From NCBI GenBank assembly GCA_029222685.1, contig JARHVB010000083.1, forward strand, positions 1 to 64,000: 64,000 bases of DNA, in the 5' to 3' direction. Under the pieces are notes generated by a model, which had not been told where the DNA came from, did no database searches, and was given only the letters and a program-made list of their open reading frames with translations. The DNA is from Terripilifer ovatus. Its GTDB lineage: Bacteria; Pseudomonadota; Alphaproteobacteria; Rhizobiales; Beijerinckiaceae. Numbering within the stretch: position 1 is the first letter of the stretch; each line of letters begins with the position of its first letter. Positions 24,955 through 33,209 of this stretch are shown here, one piece after another. Position numbers and translations under genes: made by a program.

Positions 24955-25415
24955 AGTTCGGTGCGCCAATCGGCAGGGTTGGGGCTCGAATGGGGGCCGA
25001 CCACATAGTGTTCCCAGAGGTCTTGCGCCTGCACGACGTCGTTCGCCTTCATCCATGTGACGAATGCCTCCCAGGCCGCCGGCAGACCTTCATAGGAACC
25101 GGCGTAAACAGTGTGCGCCGCCTTCTGCTTCGGCCAATGTCCGGGTTTGACCCGGCCTGACACCGCGACGGGCGAGGCGGTGATGAAACCGAGTTCGAAG
25201 TCGAACGTGCCGGGGCTCATCTGCAGGTGATGTGCGAAGGCGGAGCCTGCTGGCGGCATGCCTTGCGCTGTTAGCTCTGCCACCAGCTCCTGAGTCGCAG
25301 GCCCGAACACGTGCATCATCTCCGATCGCGGAATGGTGAGGTGAATGACGGCGGTGTGCCGCGCCTTGGTTTCGATGATCTGCGGCGGCGAGATTGTTAT
25401 GTCGGTTTTCGTCAT
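24933..25415 (-). CDS. GyrI-like effector-binding domain protein
   Basis: 160 residues, the length of a stand-alone GyrI/Bacterial-EffB domain. The N-terminus PQIIETKARHTAVIHLTIPR and the later PGHWPKQKAAHTVYAGSYEG with a C-terminal DLWEHYVVGP fit this small-molecule-binding fold, which occurs in AraC/MerR regulators and in DNA-gyrase inhibitor GyrI. Alone, it may bind a hydrophobic compound. It is 21 bases downstream of the SRPBCC gene, so it belongs to the ArsR-SRPBCC-GyrI operon. Confidence 0.75.
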   Translation of the reverse strand: MTKTDITISPPQIIETKARHTAVIHLTIPRSEMMHVFGPATQELVAELTAQGMPPAGSAFAHHLQMSPGTFDFELGFITASPVAVSGRVKPGHWPKQKAAHTVYAGSYEGLPAAWEAFVTWMKANDVVQAQDLWEHYVVGPHSSPNPADWRTELYRPLMA

Positions 25416-25436
25416 GTTTTTGTCTCCTCACTGTCG

Positions 25437-25901
25437 CTAGATCAAGTTCTCGAGGCGCACGTAGCTCGCCTCCATGCCGTGCTCCATGCCGCTCGACAGC
25501 ATCGCCGCGCGGGTTTCGGCATTGGGCAGGGTCATGCGCATGGTCATCAGGGTGCCGGCGCCGTCGGGCTCGAACGTCGTCTCGATATGATTGTCCGGCG
25601 TCGGATCGGGCAGGTGCATGCGCTCGACATGGACGATGCGGCTGTAGGGTGTCAGCTCGAGAAATTCGCCGGTCAGATAAAAGCCGCCGCCTTTGCCGTT
25701 CGACCATTCGTAGCGGATCCTGCCGCCGGGCTTCGGTTCGTTGATGCAGACGGGCATCGTCCAGCCTTCCGGGCCGAGCAGCCATTGCTTGACCAGGGAT
25801 GCGTCGGTATGGGCGCGATAGACGGCCTGCGGCGGCGCGGCAAAGCGGCGGGTGACGACGACATGGGTGTCGCCTTCGGTCTTCAGCGTCAGCTTGCTCA
25901 T
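25437..25901 (-). CDS. SRPBCC (AHSA1-type) domain protein
   Basis: 154 residues, one START-like helix-grip domain. Seen: VVVTRRFAAPPQAVYRAHTD at the start, LVKQWLLGPEGWTMP, GGRIRYEW and the last helix MEHGMEASYVRLENL, all usual for AHSA1-like SRPBCC proteins. These often sit downstream of an ArsR regulator in soil bacteria; the ligand is not known. It lies ten bases after the regulator gene and is surely cotranscribed. Confidence 0.82.
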   Translation of the reverse strand: MSKLTLKTEGDTHVVVTRRFAAPPQAVYRAHTDASLVKQWLLGPEGWTMPVCINEPKPGGRIRYEWSNGKGGGFYLTGEFLELTPYSRIVHVERMHLPDPTPDNHIETTFEPDGAGTLMTMRMTLPNAETRAAMLSSGMEHGMEASYVRLENLI

Positions 25902-25911
25902 GGGAGTCCTT

Positions 25912-26247
25912 TCACGGTTGAGGTTCGTCTTCGGGTTTCATGGTGGCCAGAAGCACGTCGAGCCGGTCGTAGTTCTTCGCCATGGCGTCGCGCAGCATCG
26001 CCAGCCACTGGTCGATTTCCTTGATGCCGGCCGGCGCCAGCCGGCAGGGACGCTTGGTGCCTTCGACCCGGCGGACGATCAGCCCGGCACCTTCCAGCAC
26101 TTTCAGGTGTCGCGAGATGGCCGGCTGCGTCATCTCGAATGGCTTGGCGAGCTCCATCACCGTGGTTTCGCCCAAGGCGAGGCGGGCCAAAATCGCCCGG
26201 CGGGTGGGATCGGCGAGGGCGGCGAAGGAGGAGTCGAGGGTTTGCAT
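25912..26247 (-). CDS. ArsR family winged-helix regulator
   Basis: 111 residues. The N-terminal wHTH reads ADPTRRAILARLALGETTVM, ELAKPFEMTQPAISRHLKVL (recognition helix), EGAGLIVRRVEGTKRPCRL (wing). No metal-binding cysteine cluster is visible, so it is probably one of the SRPBCC-linked, non-metal ArsR proteins. It leads the operon and likely represses it through the AT-rich site just upstream. Confidence 0.88.
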   Translation of the reverse strand: MQTLDSSFAALADPTRRAILARLALGETTVMELAKPFEMTQPAISRHLKVLEGAGLIVRRVEGTKRPCRLAPAGIKEIDQWLAMLRDAMAKNYDRLDVLLATMKPEDEPQP

Positions 26248-26259
26248 TCGGCAGGCCTT

Positions 26260-26298
26260 TAAATAATATATGCGTTATATAACTAATATATTATATTG
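26260..26298. promoter_or_regulatory. AT-rich palindromic operator candidate (ArsR)
   Basis: A strikingly AT-rich block in GC-rich DNA. It contains atata-tgcgt-tatat (26266-26280) and the self-complementary taatatatta just beyond, the arm spacing seen in ArsR/SmtB operators. It begins about 13 bases upstream of the regulator start, suggesting autorepression. Confidence 0.55.
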
Positions 26299-26355
26299 CG
26301 TCAAACGGATATTGGCGCTTCGCTATTTTCGCGTAATCTGAGTATTCTCAGAGAC

Positions 26356-27618
26356 CTACAGACCTGTCGCTTCCCGCGAGCGTTTCAGCATCAGGTCGCG
26401 CTCGCGCTGGTTTGTCGCCAGGGCGGCGGCCCGTTCGAACTCGGCGCGGGCCTCTTCATGGCGGCCGAGTTTGACAAGAAAGTCGCCGCGGACGCTGGGC
26501 AGGAGGTGATAGCGCTTCAACGCGGGCTCGCCAGTCAGCCGGTCGACGATGTCGAGCCCCGCCTGGGGCCCTTCTGCCATCGCCACCGCGACCGCACGGT
26601 TGAGTTCGACGACAGGCGAGGGCATCAGCAGCGCCAGTTCCGCATAGAGCGCGGCGATCCGCGTCCAATCGGTCACCGCCGCGGTCGGCGCGCGGGCATG
26701 ACAGGCAACCATCGCCGCCTGCAAGGTGTAGACCCCGCGTTTCGGGTCGAGCGCTTCGGCGCGTTCCAGTGCGGCGAGCCCGCGCTGGATCAGCAGGCGA
26801 TCCCAGCGGGTGCGGTTCTGCTCCAGCAGCAGCACCGGCTCGCCGGTTGCATTGGTACGCGCGGCGGCGCGCGAGGCATGCAGTTCCATCAGGCCGACAA
26901 GGCCGTGCACTTCCGGCTCGAGCGGCGCCAAAGTCGACAGAATGCGCCCCAGCCGCAACGCTTCCTCGCAGAGCTGCGGGCGCATCCAGTCTTCGCCCGC
27001 GGTTGCGGCATAGCCCTCGTTGAAGATGAGATAGATCACTTCCAGAACCGAGGCGAGACGCTGCGCCAGTGCCTCGCCCCGCGGCGTCTCATACGCGAGG
27101 CCCGATTCCGACAACGTGCGCTTGGCGCGCACGATGCGCTGGCCGACCGTCGTCTCGGTCGAGAGAAAGGCGCGGGCGATCTCCTCCGTCGTCAGGCCGC
27201 CGATCATCCGCAAGGTCAGCGCCGCGCGCGCCTCGCGCGACAAGATCGGGTGGCAGGCGGTGAAGATCAGCCGCAGCAGATCATCGCCGATATCGTCATC
27301 CATTGCCGCATCGAAATCGGGCACGGTGAACTGCTCCGCTTCCAGTTCCTGCACAATTTCCGCATGCTTGCGGCCGCGCATCTTGTCGCGGCGGAGGTGG
27401 TCGATGGCGCGATTCTTGGCGGTCATCATGAGCCAGGCGCCGGGATTCTCCGGCACGCCTGCTGCGGGCCAGCGTTCCAGCGCAGTGACAAGCGTCTCCT
27501 GCGCCAGATCTTCGGCAAGGCCCACGTCGCGCATCATCCGCGCCAGCACGGCGATCAGCCGGGCCTGCTCTATTCGCCAGATGGCGAGAATGGCGCGATG
27601 GGTGTCCGTGTCGCTCAA
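26356..27618 (-). CDS. ECF42-type RNA polymerase sigma factor
   Basis: 420 residues, far longer than a plain ECF sigma. Region 2 lies near 20-85 (DVGLAEDLAQETLVTALERW, NPGAWLMMTAKNRAIDHLRR). Region 4 lies near 130-180 (LTTEEIARAFLSTETTVGQR). About 220 C-terminal residues form TPR-like helices (LIQRGLAALERAEALDPKRG). That extension with neighbouring DGPF genes defines group ECF42, where the extension, not an anti-sigma, is known to be needed for activity. Its start overlaps the DGPF stop by four bases. Two candidate target promoters lie upstream of the DGPF genes. Confidence 0.9.
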   Translation of the reverse strand: MSDTDTHRAILAIWRIEQARLIAVLARMMRDVGLAEDLAQETLVTALERWPAAGVPENPGAWLMMTAKNRAIDHLRRDKMRGRKHAEIVQELEAEQFTVPDFDAAMDDDIGDDLLRLIFTACHPILSREARAALTLRMIGGLTTEEIARAFLSTETTVGQRIVRAKRTLSESGLAYETPRGEALAQRLASVLEVIYLIFNEGYAATAGEDWMRPQLCEEALRLGRILSTLAPLEPEVHGLVGLMELHASRAAARTNATGEPVLLLEQNRTRWDRLLIQRGLAALERAEALDPKRGVYTLQAAMVACHARAPTAAVTDWTRIAALYAELALLMPSPVVELNRAVAVAMAEGPQAGLDIVDRLTGEPALKRYHLLPSVRGDFLVKLGRHEEARAEFERAAALATNQRERDLMLKRSREATGL

Positions 27619-28031
27619 CGCGCCGGATTATGACCCGCGGGAATGAGTTCGCAAGTCTGGTCCAGGCTCCCGTCCTGGATCATGGTCATCATCTGGCGCA
27701 TTTCGCACTCGCCTTCCCAGCCCTCGCCGAACTTCCGGTGCAACTCCATGAATTCGACGGCGCCGGCGATTGCTTCGTCGCGGGTTGGGTAATCGAAGAT
27801 TGCATAGCCGCCGATGACTTCCTTGGATTCGGCGAACGGCCCGTCCATCACGTCGAGCTTGCCGGCGGTCAGACGCACGCGCGCGCCATCCATCTGGATC
27901 GGCATCAGGCCGCCTGAATCGACCATGCGGCCCGCCTTGATCTCCCGGTCGGCGAGCTTGTTCATCTCTTCCATCAGCCGCTGCGGCGGCGGACCGTTAT
28001 GGGCAGACTTGACCAGATACATGAAACGCAT
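27615..28031 (-). CDS. DGPF/YCII family protein 1
   Basis: 138 residues, a ferredoxin-like YCII fold. Seen: MRFMYLVKSAHNGPPP at the start and the name-giving motif MDGPFAESKEVIGGYAIFDY (about 66-85). DGPF proteins accompany ECF41/42 sigma factors; their chemistry is unknown. Overlap with the sigma gene means translational coupling. The promoter candidate at 28079-28105 fits the ECF42 consensus. Confidence 0.85.
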   Translation of the reverse strand: MRFMYLVKSAHNGPPPQRLMEEMNKLADREIKAGRMVDSGGLMPIQMDGARVRLTAGKLDVMDGPFAESKEVIGGYAIFDYPTRDEAIAGAVEFMELHRKFGEGWEGECEMRQMMTMIQDGSLDQTCELIPAGHNPAR

Positions 28032-28078
28032 GGCATTCTCCTTTGCGGGGCGCGGCAGAATTGCCGCGTTATCATTTC

Positions 28079-28105
28079 AACGAACGGACCCGAGCCAGTT
28101 CGACA
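28079..28105 (-). promoter_or_regulatory. Candidate ECF42 promoter before DGPF 1
   Basis: On the minus strand TGTCGA (28105-28100), a 17-base spacer, then CGTT (28082-28079). This matches the TGTCGA -35 element described for ECF42. It lies 48 bases from the start codon. Confidence 0.6.
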
Positions 28106-28140
28106 CGGCTTTGAAGCATTTTTGAAACTTTTTGCTGCGG

Positions 28141-28545
28141 TCAGCTTTTCATGGCATCGAAGCCGCTGGCGGCGCGCTGCACGTCCTCTGGAAAGTCCGA
28201 CATCTCCTGCACCTGGCGAATCTCGATCGTTTCATTGTCGCCGGCAGGGCAGCGTTTGGCCCATTCGATGGCTTCCTCACGCGAGGCCGCCTGGATCATC
28301 CAATAGCCCCCAAGCACTTCCTTGGCTTCGGCAAAGGGGCCGTCGATGACGGTCGGCTTGCCGCGCGAGAAGGTGACGCGCGCGCCCATCGAGGGCGGAT
28401 GCAGGCCATCCAGCGCCAGCAGGACGCCGGCGTCCTGAAGCTGCTTGTTGTATTTCATCATCGCGCTGACGGCGTCAGCGTCCGGCACGGTGCCGGGAGC
28501 GGCGCTTTCATATCCCTTGGGGATCATCAACATCATGAAACGCAT
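28141..28545 (-). CDS. DGPF/YCII family protein 2
   Basis: 134 residues, a paralogue of DGPF 1 with MRFMMLMIPKGYES at the start and IDGPFAEAKEVLGGYWMIQA in the centre. It is separated from DGPF 1 by 109 bases that carry the latter's own promoter, so the two are probably transcribed separately but by the same sigma factor. Function unknown. Confidence 0.85.
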   Translation of the reverse strand: MRFMMLMIPKGYESAAPGTVPDADAVSAMMKYNKQLQDAGVLLALDGLHPPSMGARVTFSRGKPTVIDGPFAEAKEVLGGYWMIQAASREEAIEWAKRCPAGDNETIEIRQVQEMSDFPEDVQRAASGFDAMKS

Positions 28546-28594
28546 GAGATTCTTCCTTCAGTTCGCGGAGCGCATGATCGCCTCCCGCCAACTA

Positions 28595-28621
28595 GACGAA
28601 CAGACAATCGCTATTTCGACA
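28595..28621 (-). promoter_or_regulatory. Candidate ECF42 promoter before DGPF 2
   Basis: On the minus strand TGTCGA (28621-28616), a 17-base spacer, CGTC (28598-28595). Spacing is identical to the site before DGPF 1. A near copy (TGTCGG) lies 14-15 bases further upstream. Confidence 0.62.
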
Positions 28622-28782
28622 TGCGCTCTTCCGACATGCGATTGCCGTATCTTGTCCGGCGCGACGAAGAGACCGGGCTGCAAGACCTCTCGGCCCTGCA
28701 ACTAGCCATGAATCCGGGCGGTTTCACGAGGGAACCTCCGCGTCGCGTTGGTGTTGAACAGCGATCCGCAGGAGCACCGTTC

Positions 28783-29640
28783 ATGACAGACTATCCCAAG
28801 CCGCCGTTTCCCTCGCAACAGCAGAGCATGCCGGGGGCGACGGCGAAAATGCAGCCGCGGCCCGATCACGGCGAAACGTCCTACAAAGGGTCCGGCAGGC
28901 TGGCCGGCAGGAAGGCGATCATCACCGGCGGCGACAGCGGCATCGGCCGCGCCGTGGCGCTGGCCTTCGCGCGCGAGGGCGCCGATGTCCTGGTGGCCTA
29001 TCTCAACGAAGACGAGGACGCGCGCGAGACCGAACGGCTTGTCAAGGAGGCGGGCCGGAAGGCGGTGCTGGTGCCCGGCGACATTCAGGCTTCGGCGCAT
29101 TGCCGGAAGATCGTCGACAAGGCGGTATCCGAGCTCGGCGGCATCGACATCCTCGTCAACAATGCGGCGCATCAGGCCAGCTTCAAGGATATCGCCGACA
29201 TCTCCGATGAGGAATGGGAACTGACCTTCAAGGTCAACCTGCATGCCATGTTCTATCTGACCAAAGCCGCCGTTGCCCACATGAAACCCGGCAGTTGCAT
29301 CATCAACACCGCCTCGATCAATTCCGATGCGCCGAGCCCGCACCTGCTCGCCTATGCGACGTCGAAGGGCGCGATCCAGAACTTCACCGCCGGGCTGGCG
29401 CAGCTTCTGGCCGGAAAGGGCATCCGCGCCAATGCCGTCGCGCCGGGGCCGATCTGGACTCCGCTGATCCCCTCGACGATGCCCGAGGATGCGGTGAAGA
29501 ACTTCGGCAAGCAGGTGCCGATGCAGCGTCCGGGCCAGCCAGCCGAACTGGCGACAGCCTATGTGATGCTGGCCGATCCGCTGTCGAGCTACGTTTCAGG
29601 CGCGACGATCGCGGTCACCGGCGGCAAGCCCATCCTGTGA
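28783..29640 (+). CDS. SDR family oxidoreductase (YghA/GspA39-like)
   Basis: 285 residues with about 38 extra N-terminal residues rich in Pro/Gln, as in the YghA/general-stress SDR subgroup. The nucleotide motif is TGGDSGIG (48-55). The catalytic pair is in LAYATSKGA (Y191, K195), with Ser in NTASINSD. The C-terminal AVTGGKPIL is typical. NAD(P)-dependent oxidation or reduction of an alcohol/carbonyl; substrate unknown. ATG 28783 with aggagcaccgttc upstream is right; longer in-frame readings run back over the divergent DGPF gene. Confidence 0.86.
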   Translation: MTDYPKPPFPSQQQSMPGATAKMQPRPDHGETSYKGSGRLAGRKAIITGGDSGIGRAVALAFAREGADVLVAYLNEDEDARETERLVKEAGRKAVLVPGDIQASAHCRKIVDKAVSELGGIDILVNNAAHQASFKDIADISDEEWELTFKVNLHAMFYLTKAAVAHMKPGSCIINTASINSDAPSPHLLAYATSKGAIQNFTAGLAQLLAGKGIRANAVAPGPIWTPLIPSTMPEDAVKNFGKQVPMQRPGQPAELATAYVMLADPLSSYVSGATIAVTGGKPIL

Positions 29641-29702
29641 AACGCAGTGTCGGAACTCCTCGGAAGCCTTTTCGTTCTGCTGGATAGCAGAGGAGGACAA
29701 TC

Positions 29703-30017
29703 ATGCCTCGTGGAGATAAATCGAAATATACCGAGAAGCAGGACCGCAAGGCCGAACATATCGCCGAGAGTTACGAAGAACGCGGCGTCTCTGACAAGGA
29801 GGCGGAACGCAGGGCCTGGGCGACCGTCAACAAGGACGACGGGGGCGGCAAGAAAGAGGGCGGTTCCGGCCGCGGCAAATCCACCGGTCATCCTGCAGCC
29901 CACAAGGGCGGGCGGCTCGGCGGCCGGGCTTCAGCCGCGCGACCGGCGGCGAGCCGTTCCGCTGCCGCGAAGAAGGCCGCCGCCACCCGCAAGCGCAATG
30001 CCGCACGGGCGCGTTGA
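29703..30017 (+). CDS. Small basic-tailed stress protein
   Basis: 104 residues. The first half, DKSKYTEKQDRKAEHIAESY plus SDKEAERRAWATVNKDDGGG, matches a widespread family often labelled plasmid stabilisation protein, although no plasmid link is shown. The second half is low-complexity and Lys/Arg/Ala-rich, ending like a histone H1 tail (AAKKAAATRKRNAARAR), which suggests nucleic-acid binding. Follows the SDR by 62 bases, with gaggacaatc before the ATG. Confidence 0.7.
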   Translation: MPRGDKSKYTEKQDRKAEHIAESYEERGVSDKEAERRAWATVNKDDGGGKKEGGSGRGKSTGHPAAHKGGRLGGRASAARPAASRSAAAKKAAATRKRNAARAR

Positions 30018-30044
30018 ACGATCGTCCGCGGCGAGGAGCGAAGC

Positions 30045-30533
30045 ATGAAATCGAAACTTCTCGCCGATCGAGACGGCATGAGAACCTTTGTGGTCGTTCT
30101 GGATCAGGGTGAGGAGGCCTTCGCCACCCTGAGCAAATTCGCCGCTGAGGAAGCGATCGGCGCTGCCTCGTTGACGGCGCTGGGTGCTTTCGAGGCCGCG
30201 ACTGTCGGATGGTTCGACTTCGCCAGCAAAAACTACCGCAAGATTCCTGTCAGCGAGCAGTGCGAGGTTCTGAGCCTCATCGGCGACGTGGCGATCGGCG
30301 ATGACGGGAAGCCGAGCCTGCATGCCCATGCCGTGCTCGGCCTGAGCGATGGATCGACGCGGGGCGGTCATCTGCTGAAAGGCATGGTTCGCCCGACCCT
30401 GGAAGTGATGGTCGTGGAAGCGCCGCCGCATCTGCGCCGCAAGAAGCGCGCCGACCTCGGCATCGCCTTGATCGATCTGCGCGATGACGGCGCCGAGACG
30501 CAACTGGCCGAAGGACTTTCCGACGGCGGTTGA
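30045..30533 (+). CDS. PPC/DUF296 domain protein
   Basis: 162 residues, one PPC (plant and prokaryote conserved, DUF296) domain. The metal-binding histidines are visible as H93 and H95 in SLHAHAVLG and H109 in RGGHLLKG, in the family's usual spacing. The prokaryotic single-domain proteins are trimeric and are often annotated as DNA-binding, although this is not proven for most. It starts 27 bases after the basic-tail gene and may share its operon. Confidence 0.84.
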   Translation: MKSKLLADRDGMRTFVVVLDQGEEAFATLSKFAAEEAIGAASLTALGAFEAATVGWFDFASKNYRKIPVSEQCEVLSLIGDVAIGDDGKPSLHAHAVLGLSDGSTRGGHLLKGMVRPTLEVMVVEAPPHLRRKKRADLGIALIDLRDDGAETQLAEGLSDGG

Positions 30534-30542
30534 CGATGCAGC

Positions 30543-31436
30543 TCAGGCGGCTGCAACCTGTCTTGGCGTCTGCCCGAGCCTTTCCATCAGCGACCGCGCA
30601 TCGTCAGGCGCATGCAGCTTGTCGGTGTTGTCGAAATAAACGAAGACATCGCGCGGCCTGCGGCTGCTCTGCCGGCTCTCGATGAAGCGGCCGTCGGTCA
30701 TCGGCTTGCCTTGCGACCAGGCGGTGACGCGCCGGCTCCAGCGATCGAGCGCGGCAGCGTCATAAGCGCTGTGGTAGAGTTTTTCGGAGCCATGCAGGCG
30801 GCAATAGACGAAGTCGGACGTCATATCCATCAACAGCGGCCATTCGACCGTGTCGGCGCAGACGAGGGCGACGTCGTGCTTGCGTAGCAGCGCGGTGAAA
30901 GCCGGGTCGATGAAACTTTCGTGCCTGATCTCGATGGCGTGGCGGAGCGGCGGACAGTCCCTGGCGCGGAGCCAGGCGCGGGCCTTCAGTCGGTCGTCGT
31001 GTTTTCTGGCGAGCGCGCTCGCGGCCTCGCCATCGTGGGGCAACATGGTCAGGAATTCCGCCAGACGGTCTTCCTTGAAATGGAAGTTGGGCGGGAACTG
31101 CCAGAGGATCGGTCCCAGCTTGGGGCCGAGCCGCAGCACGCCCGAGGCGAAGAAGTTCGCCAGCGGGACCATGCAATCCTTGAGGCGGCGCATATGGGTG
31201 ATGTAGCGCGATCCCTTGACGGCGAAGACGAAGTCGTCGGGCGTCTCTTCCGCCCAGCGCGCGAAGGCATCCGGCGTCTGCATGCCGTAGAAGGTGCCGT
31301 TGATCTCGATGGTGCGGAACGCCGAACTCGCATAGGCCAGTTCGCGCTTCTGCGGCAGGCCCTTGGGATAGAAGGCACCACGCCAGGGCGCATAGGTCCA
31401 GCCTGAGACGCCGATCCTGATGTCACCCTTCTGCAT
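30543..31436 (-). CDS. DUF72 family protein, second copy
   Basis: 297 residues. The family N-terminus IRIGVSGWTYAPWRGAFYPK, then TIEINGTFYG, LWQFPPNFHFKEDRLAEF, AIEIRHESF and PRDVFVYFDN are all intact, so it is closer to the classic YecE/DUF72 pattern than the copy at 777. ATG 31436 gives the normal start; upstream in-frame codons add about 209 residues overlapping the divergent UdgX gene and are rejected. It is transcribed divergently from udgX across 108 bases. Activity unknown. Confidence 0.87.
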   Translation of the reverse strand: MQKGDIRIGVSGWTYAPWRGAFYPKGLPQKRELAYASSAFRTIEINGTFYGMQTPDAFARWAEETPDDFVFAVKGSRYITHMRRLKDCMVPLANFFASGVLRLGPKLGPILWQFPPNFHFKEDRLAEFLTMLPHDGEAASALARKHDDRLKARAWLRARDCPPLRHAIEIRHESFIDPAFTALLRKHDVALVCADTVEWPLLMDMTSDFVYCRLHGSEKLYHSAYDAAALDRWSRRVTAWSQGKPMTDGRFIESRQSSRRPRDVFVYFDNTDKLHAPDDARSLMERLGQTPRQVAAA

Positions 31437-31544
31437 GGAAGCGTCCTTGCGCACTGCCTTTGTGAATTCCCCAGCGGCGGGGAGGTTCCGGGAGCCCTTA
31501 AGCATTCCGTGCGTTATGATCAGACCTTCGAATGGAGATGGCTG

Positions 31545-32177
31545 ATGCCGGTCAAACGCAAAGCCGCTGCGGAACCCGCGGAAGAGTTCGACAGCCTTGA
31601 AGACCTCAATGCCGCGATCGCCGCGATGAAACCGCTGGTGCCCGGCGCCACGCAGGCGGTGCTCGGAGAAGGGCCGGAAGGCGCCGCGATCGCTTTCGTC
31701 GGCGAACAGCCGGGCGATCAGGAAGACCGGCAGGGCCGGCCCTTCGTCGGTCCGGCCGGACTGCTTCTCGACCGGGCGATGAAGGACGCCGGCATCGACC
31801 GGCATCGCGTCTATGTCACCAATGCGGTGAAACATTTCAAGTTCGAGCAGCGCGGCAAGCGCCGCATCCACCAGAAGCCGACCGCGGGCGAAGTCCGGCA
31901 TTATCGCTGGTGGCTGCAGAAGGAACTCGATTTCGTCGATCCGGCGATTGTCGTTGCGCTGGGTGCGACAGCCGTTCTGGCGCTTGCAGGCAAGGCCATC
32001 CCGATCATGCGTTCGCGCGGCGAGAGCGTATTCGACGGCCGCCGCGGCTATATCACCGTGCATCCGTCAGCGTTGCTGCGCATCCCCGAGGAGGAGGGGC
32101 GGCAACAGGCTTACGAGGATTTCGTCGCGGATATGAAACGCGTGCGGGCGCTTTCAAGACAGAGCAAGACAGCTTGA
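31545..32177 (+). CDS. udgX: UdgX-type uracil-DNA-binding glycosylase
   Basis: 210 residues, uracil-DNA glycosylase superfamily. The site motif I reads VGEQPGDQED (52-61). The special UdgX loop is present as GKRRIHQKP with the histidine at 109, the residue shown in the mycobacterial protein to form a covalent bond with uracil in DNA. Motif III is VHPSALLR (172-179). UdgX proteins excise uracil and stay irreversibly attached to the site. ATG 31545 is used; earlier in-frame codons are not supported. Confidence 0.9.
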   Translation: MPVKRKAAAEPAEEFDSLEDLNAAIAAMKPLVPGATQAVLGEGPEGAAIAFVGEQPGDQEDRQGRPFVGPAGLLLDRAMKDAGIDRHRVYVTNAVKHFKFEQRGKRRIHQKPTAGEVRHYRWWLQKELDFVDPAIVVALGATAVLALAGKAIPIMRSRGESVFDGRRGYITVHPSALLRIPEEEGRQQAYEDFVADMKRVRALSRQSKTA

Positions 32178-32318
32178 AAGAACGGCGGCGTGAGCGATCA
32201 GCCGACCAGGCTTTCGGCGCAATCGATGAGGCAGGTCAGGAAAGGTTTCACCTAAATTGATGTCTGACAAGGACTTCGGCCTATGGGCGCAGGGCTCAAG
32301 ACAACAGCAGGTTGCGGC

Positions 32319-33179
32319 TTATGTCGTCGCCACTACCAGCTCTTCCGCATTGTTGGGCGGGCGCAGGCCGTCCGTCCTGTCGGCGAAATAGCGTTCGCCC
32401 AGCGCCGCGGCTGAGACATGCCTGGCTTCCCTGAAGCCGTTCTCGCGGGCCAGCGCCAGCATGTCGGCCGGCGTGAAGAAGCTGATGAACGGCGTGCCGC
32501 TGTTGCGGGCGCCCTTCGCCGCCATCTCCAGTCCGGGACGCACGTCGGGATCGGCGAGTTCGAGCGGCAGCAGGAAGGACATGGCAAGAGTCGATCCCGC
32601 CGCCAACGCCGCGATCTGGCGCAAGGTCTGGGCGATGGCCTCGCGGGTGAGATACATGCTGACGCCGGTGGAAACCACCAGCGCCGGCCGCGCCGGGTCG
32701 AAGCCCGCCGCCTCCACTTTCTGCAGCCATGCGTCGCCTGCCTCGAAATCGACCGGCACCAGCCGCAGCCAGTCGGGGATGCCGAAGCCGAGTTCGACGA
32801 GGCGCCGGCGCTTCCAGGCCTGTGGGCCGGGCGTGTCGACCTCGAACACTTTTAGGCCCGAGGCAACCTCCGGCCGGCGCTGCGCGAACGTGTCGAGGCC
32901 GGCGCCGAGGATGACATATTGATCGACGCCGAGCGCCGCCTGTTCCACCGCCAGATCCTCGATGAAGCGGGCGCGGGCGAGGATGGAGGCGCGAAAGAGT
33001 TTGGTGAACTCCGGGTCCATGTCGGGCCGCTTGCGCCAGCCCTCGTCGGGCGCCACCAGCCTGAGGCCGATCTCGTCTTCGAGCACATGCGGCGGCGCAT
33101 CGACCCGGACATGGATGGCGCGCCACAGGGCGACGCGCGCTGCCGTGCTCTCCGGCGCTACCGTTTGCTTCTCGTTCAT
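32319..33179 (-). CDS. LCMT/TIGR00027-type SAM methyltransferase
   Basis: 286 residues. Marks of this family are the long N-terminal helix region, QYVILGAGLDTFAQRRPEVA (SAM motif I), FEVDTPGPQAWKRRRL, and ALVVSTGVSMYLTREAIAQT. Members methylate small molecules or carboxyl groups; the best known relatives are leucine carboxyl methyltransferase-like enzymes and mycobacterial paralogues. The substrate here is unknown. The next gene on the same strand starts its stop codon 31 bases upstream (LysR). Confidence 0.82.
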   Translation of the reverse strand: MNEKQTVAPESTAARVALWRAIHVRVDAPPHVLEDEIGLRLVAPDEGWRKRPDMDPEFTKLFRASILARARFIEDLAVEQAALGVDQYVILGAGLDTFAQRRPEVASGLKVFEVDTPGPQAWKRRRLVELGFGIPDWLRLVPVDFEAGDAWLQKVEAAGFDPARPALVVSTGVSMYLTREAIAQTLRQIAALAAGSTLAMSFLLPLELADPDVRPGLEMAAKGARNSGTPFISFFTPADMLALARENGFREARHVSAAALGERYFADRTDGLRPPNNAEELVVATT

Positions 33180-33209
33180 GATCGGCTCCTTTCGATCTTC
33201 ACGCCAGAT

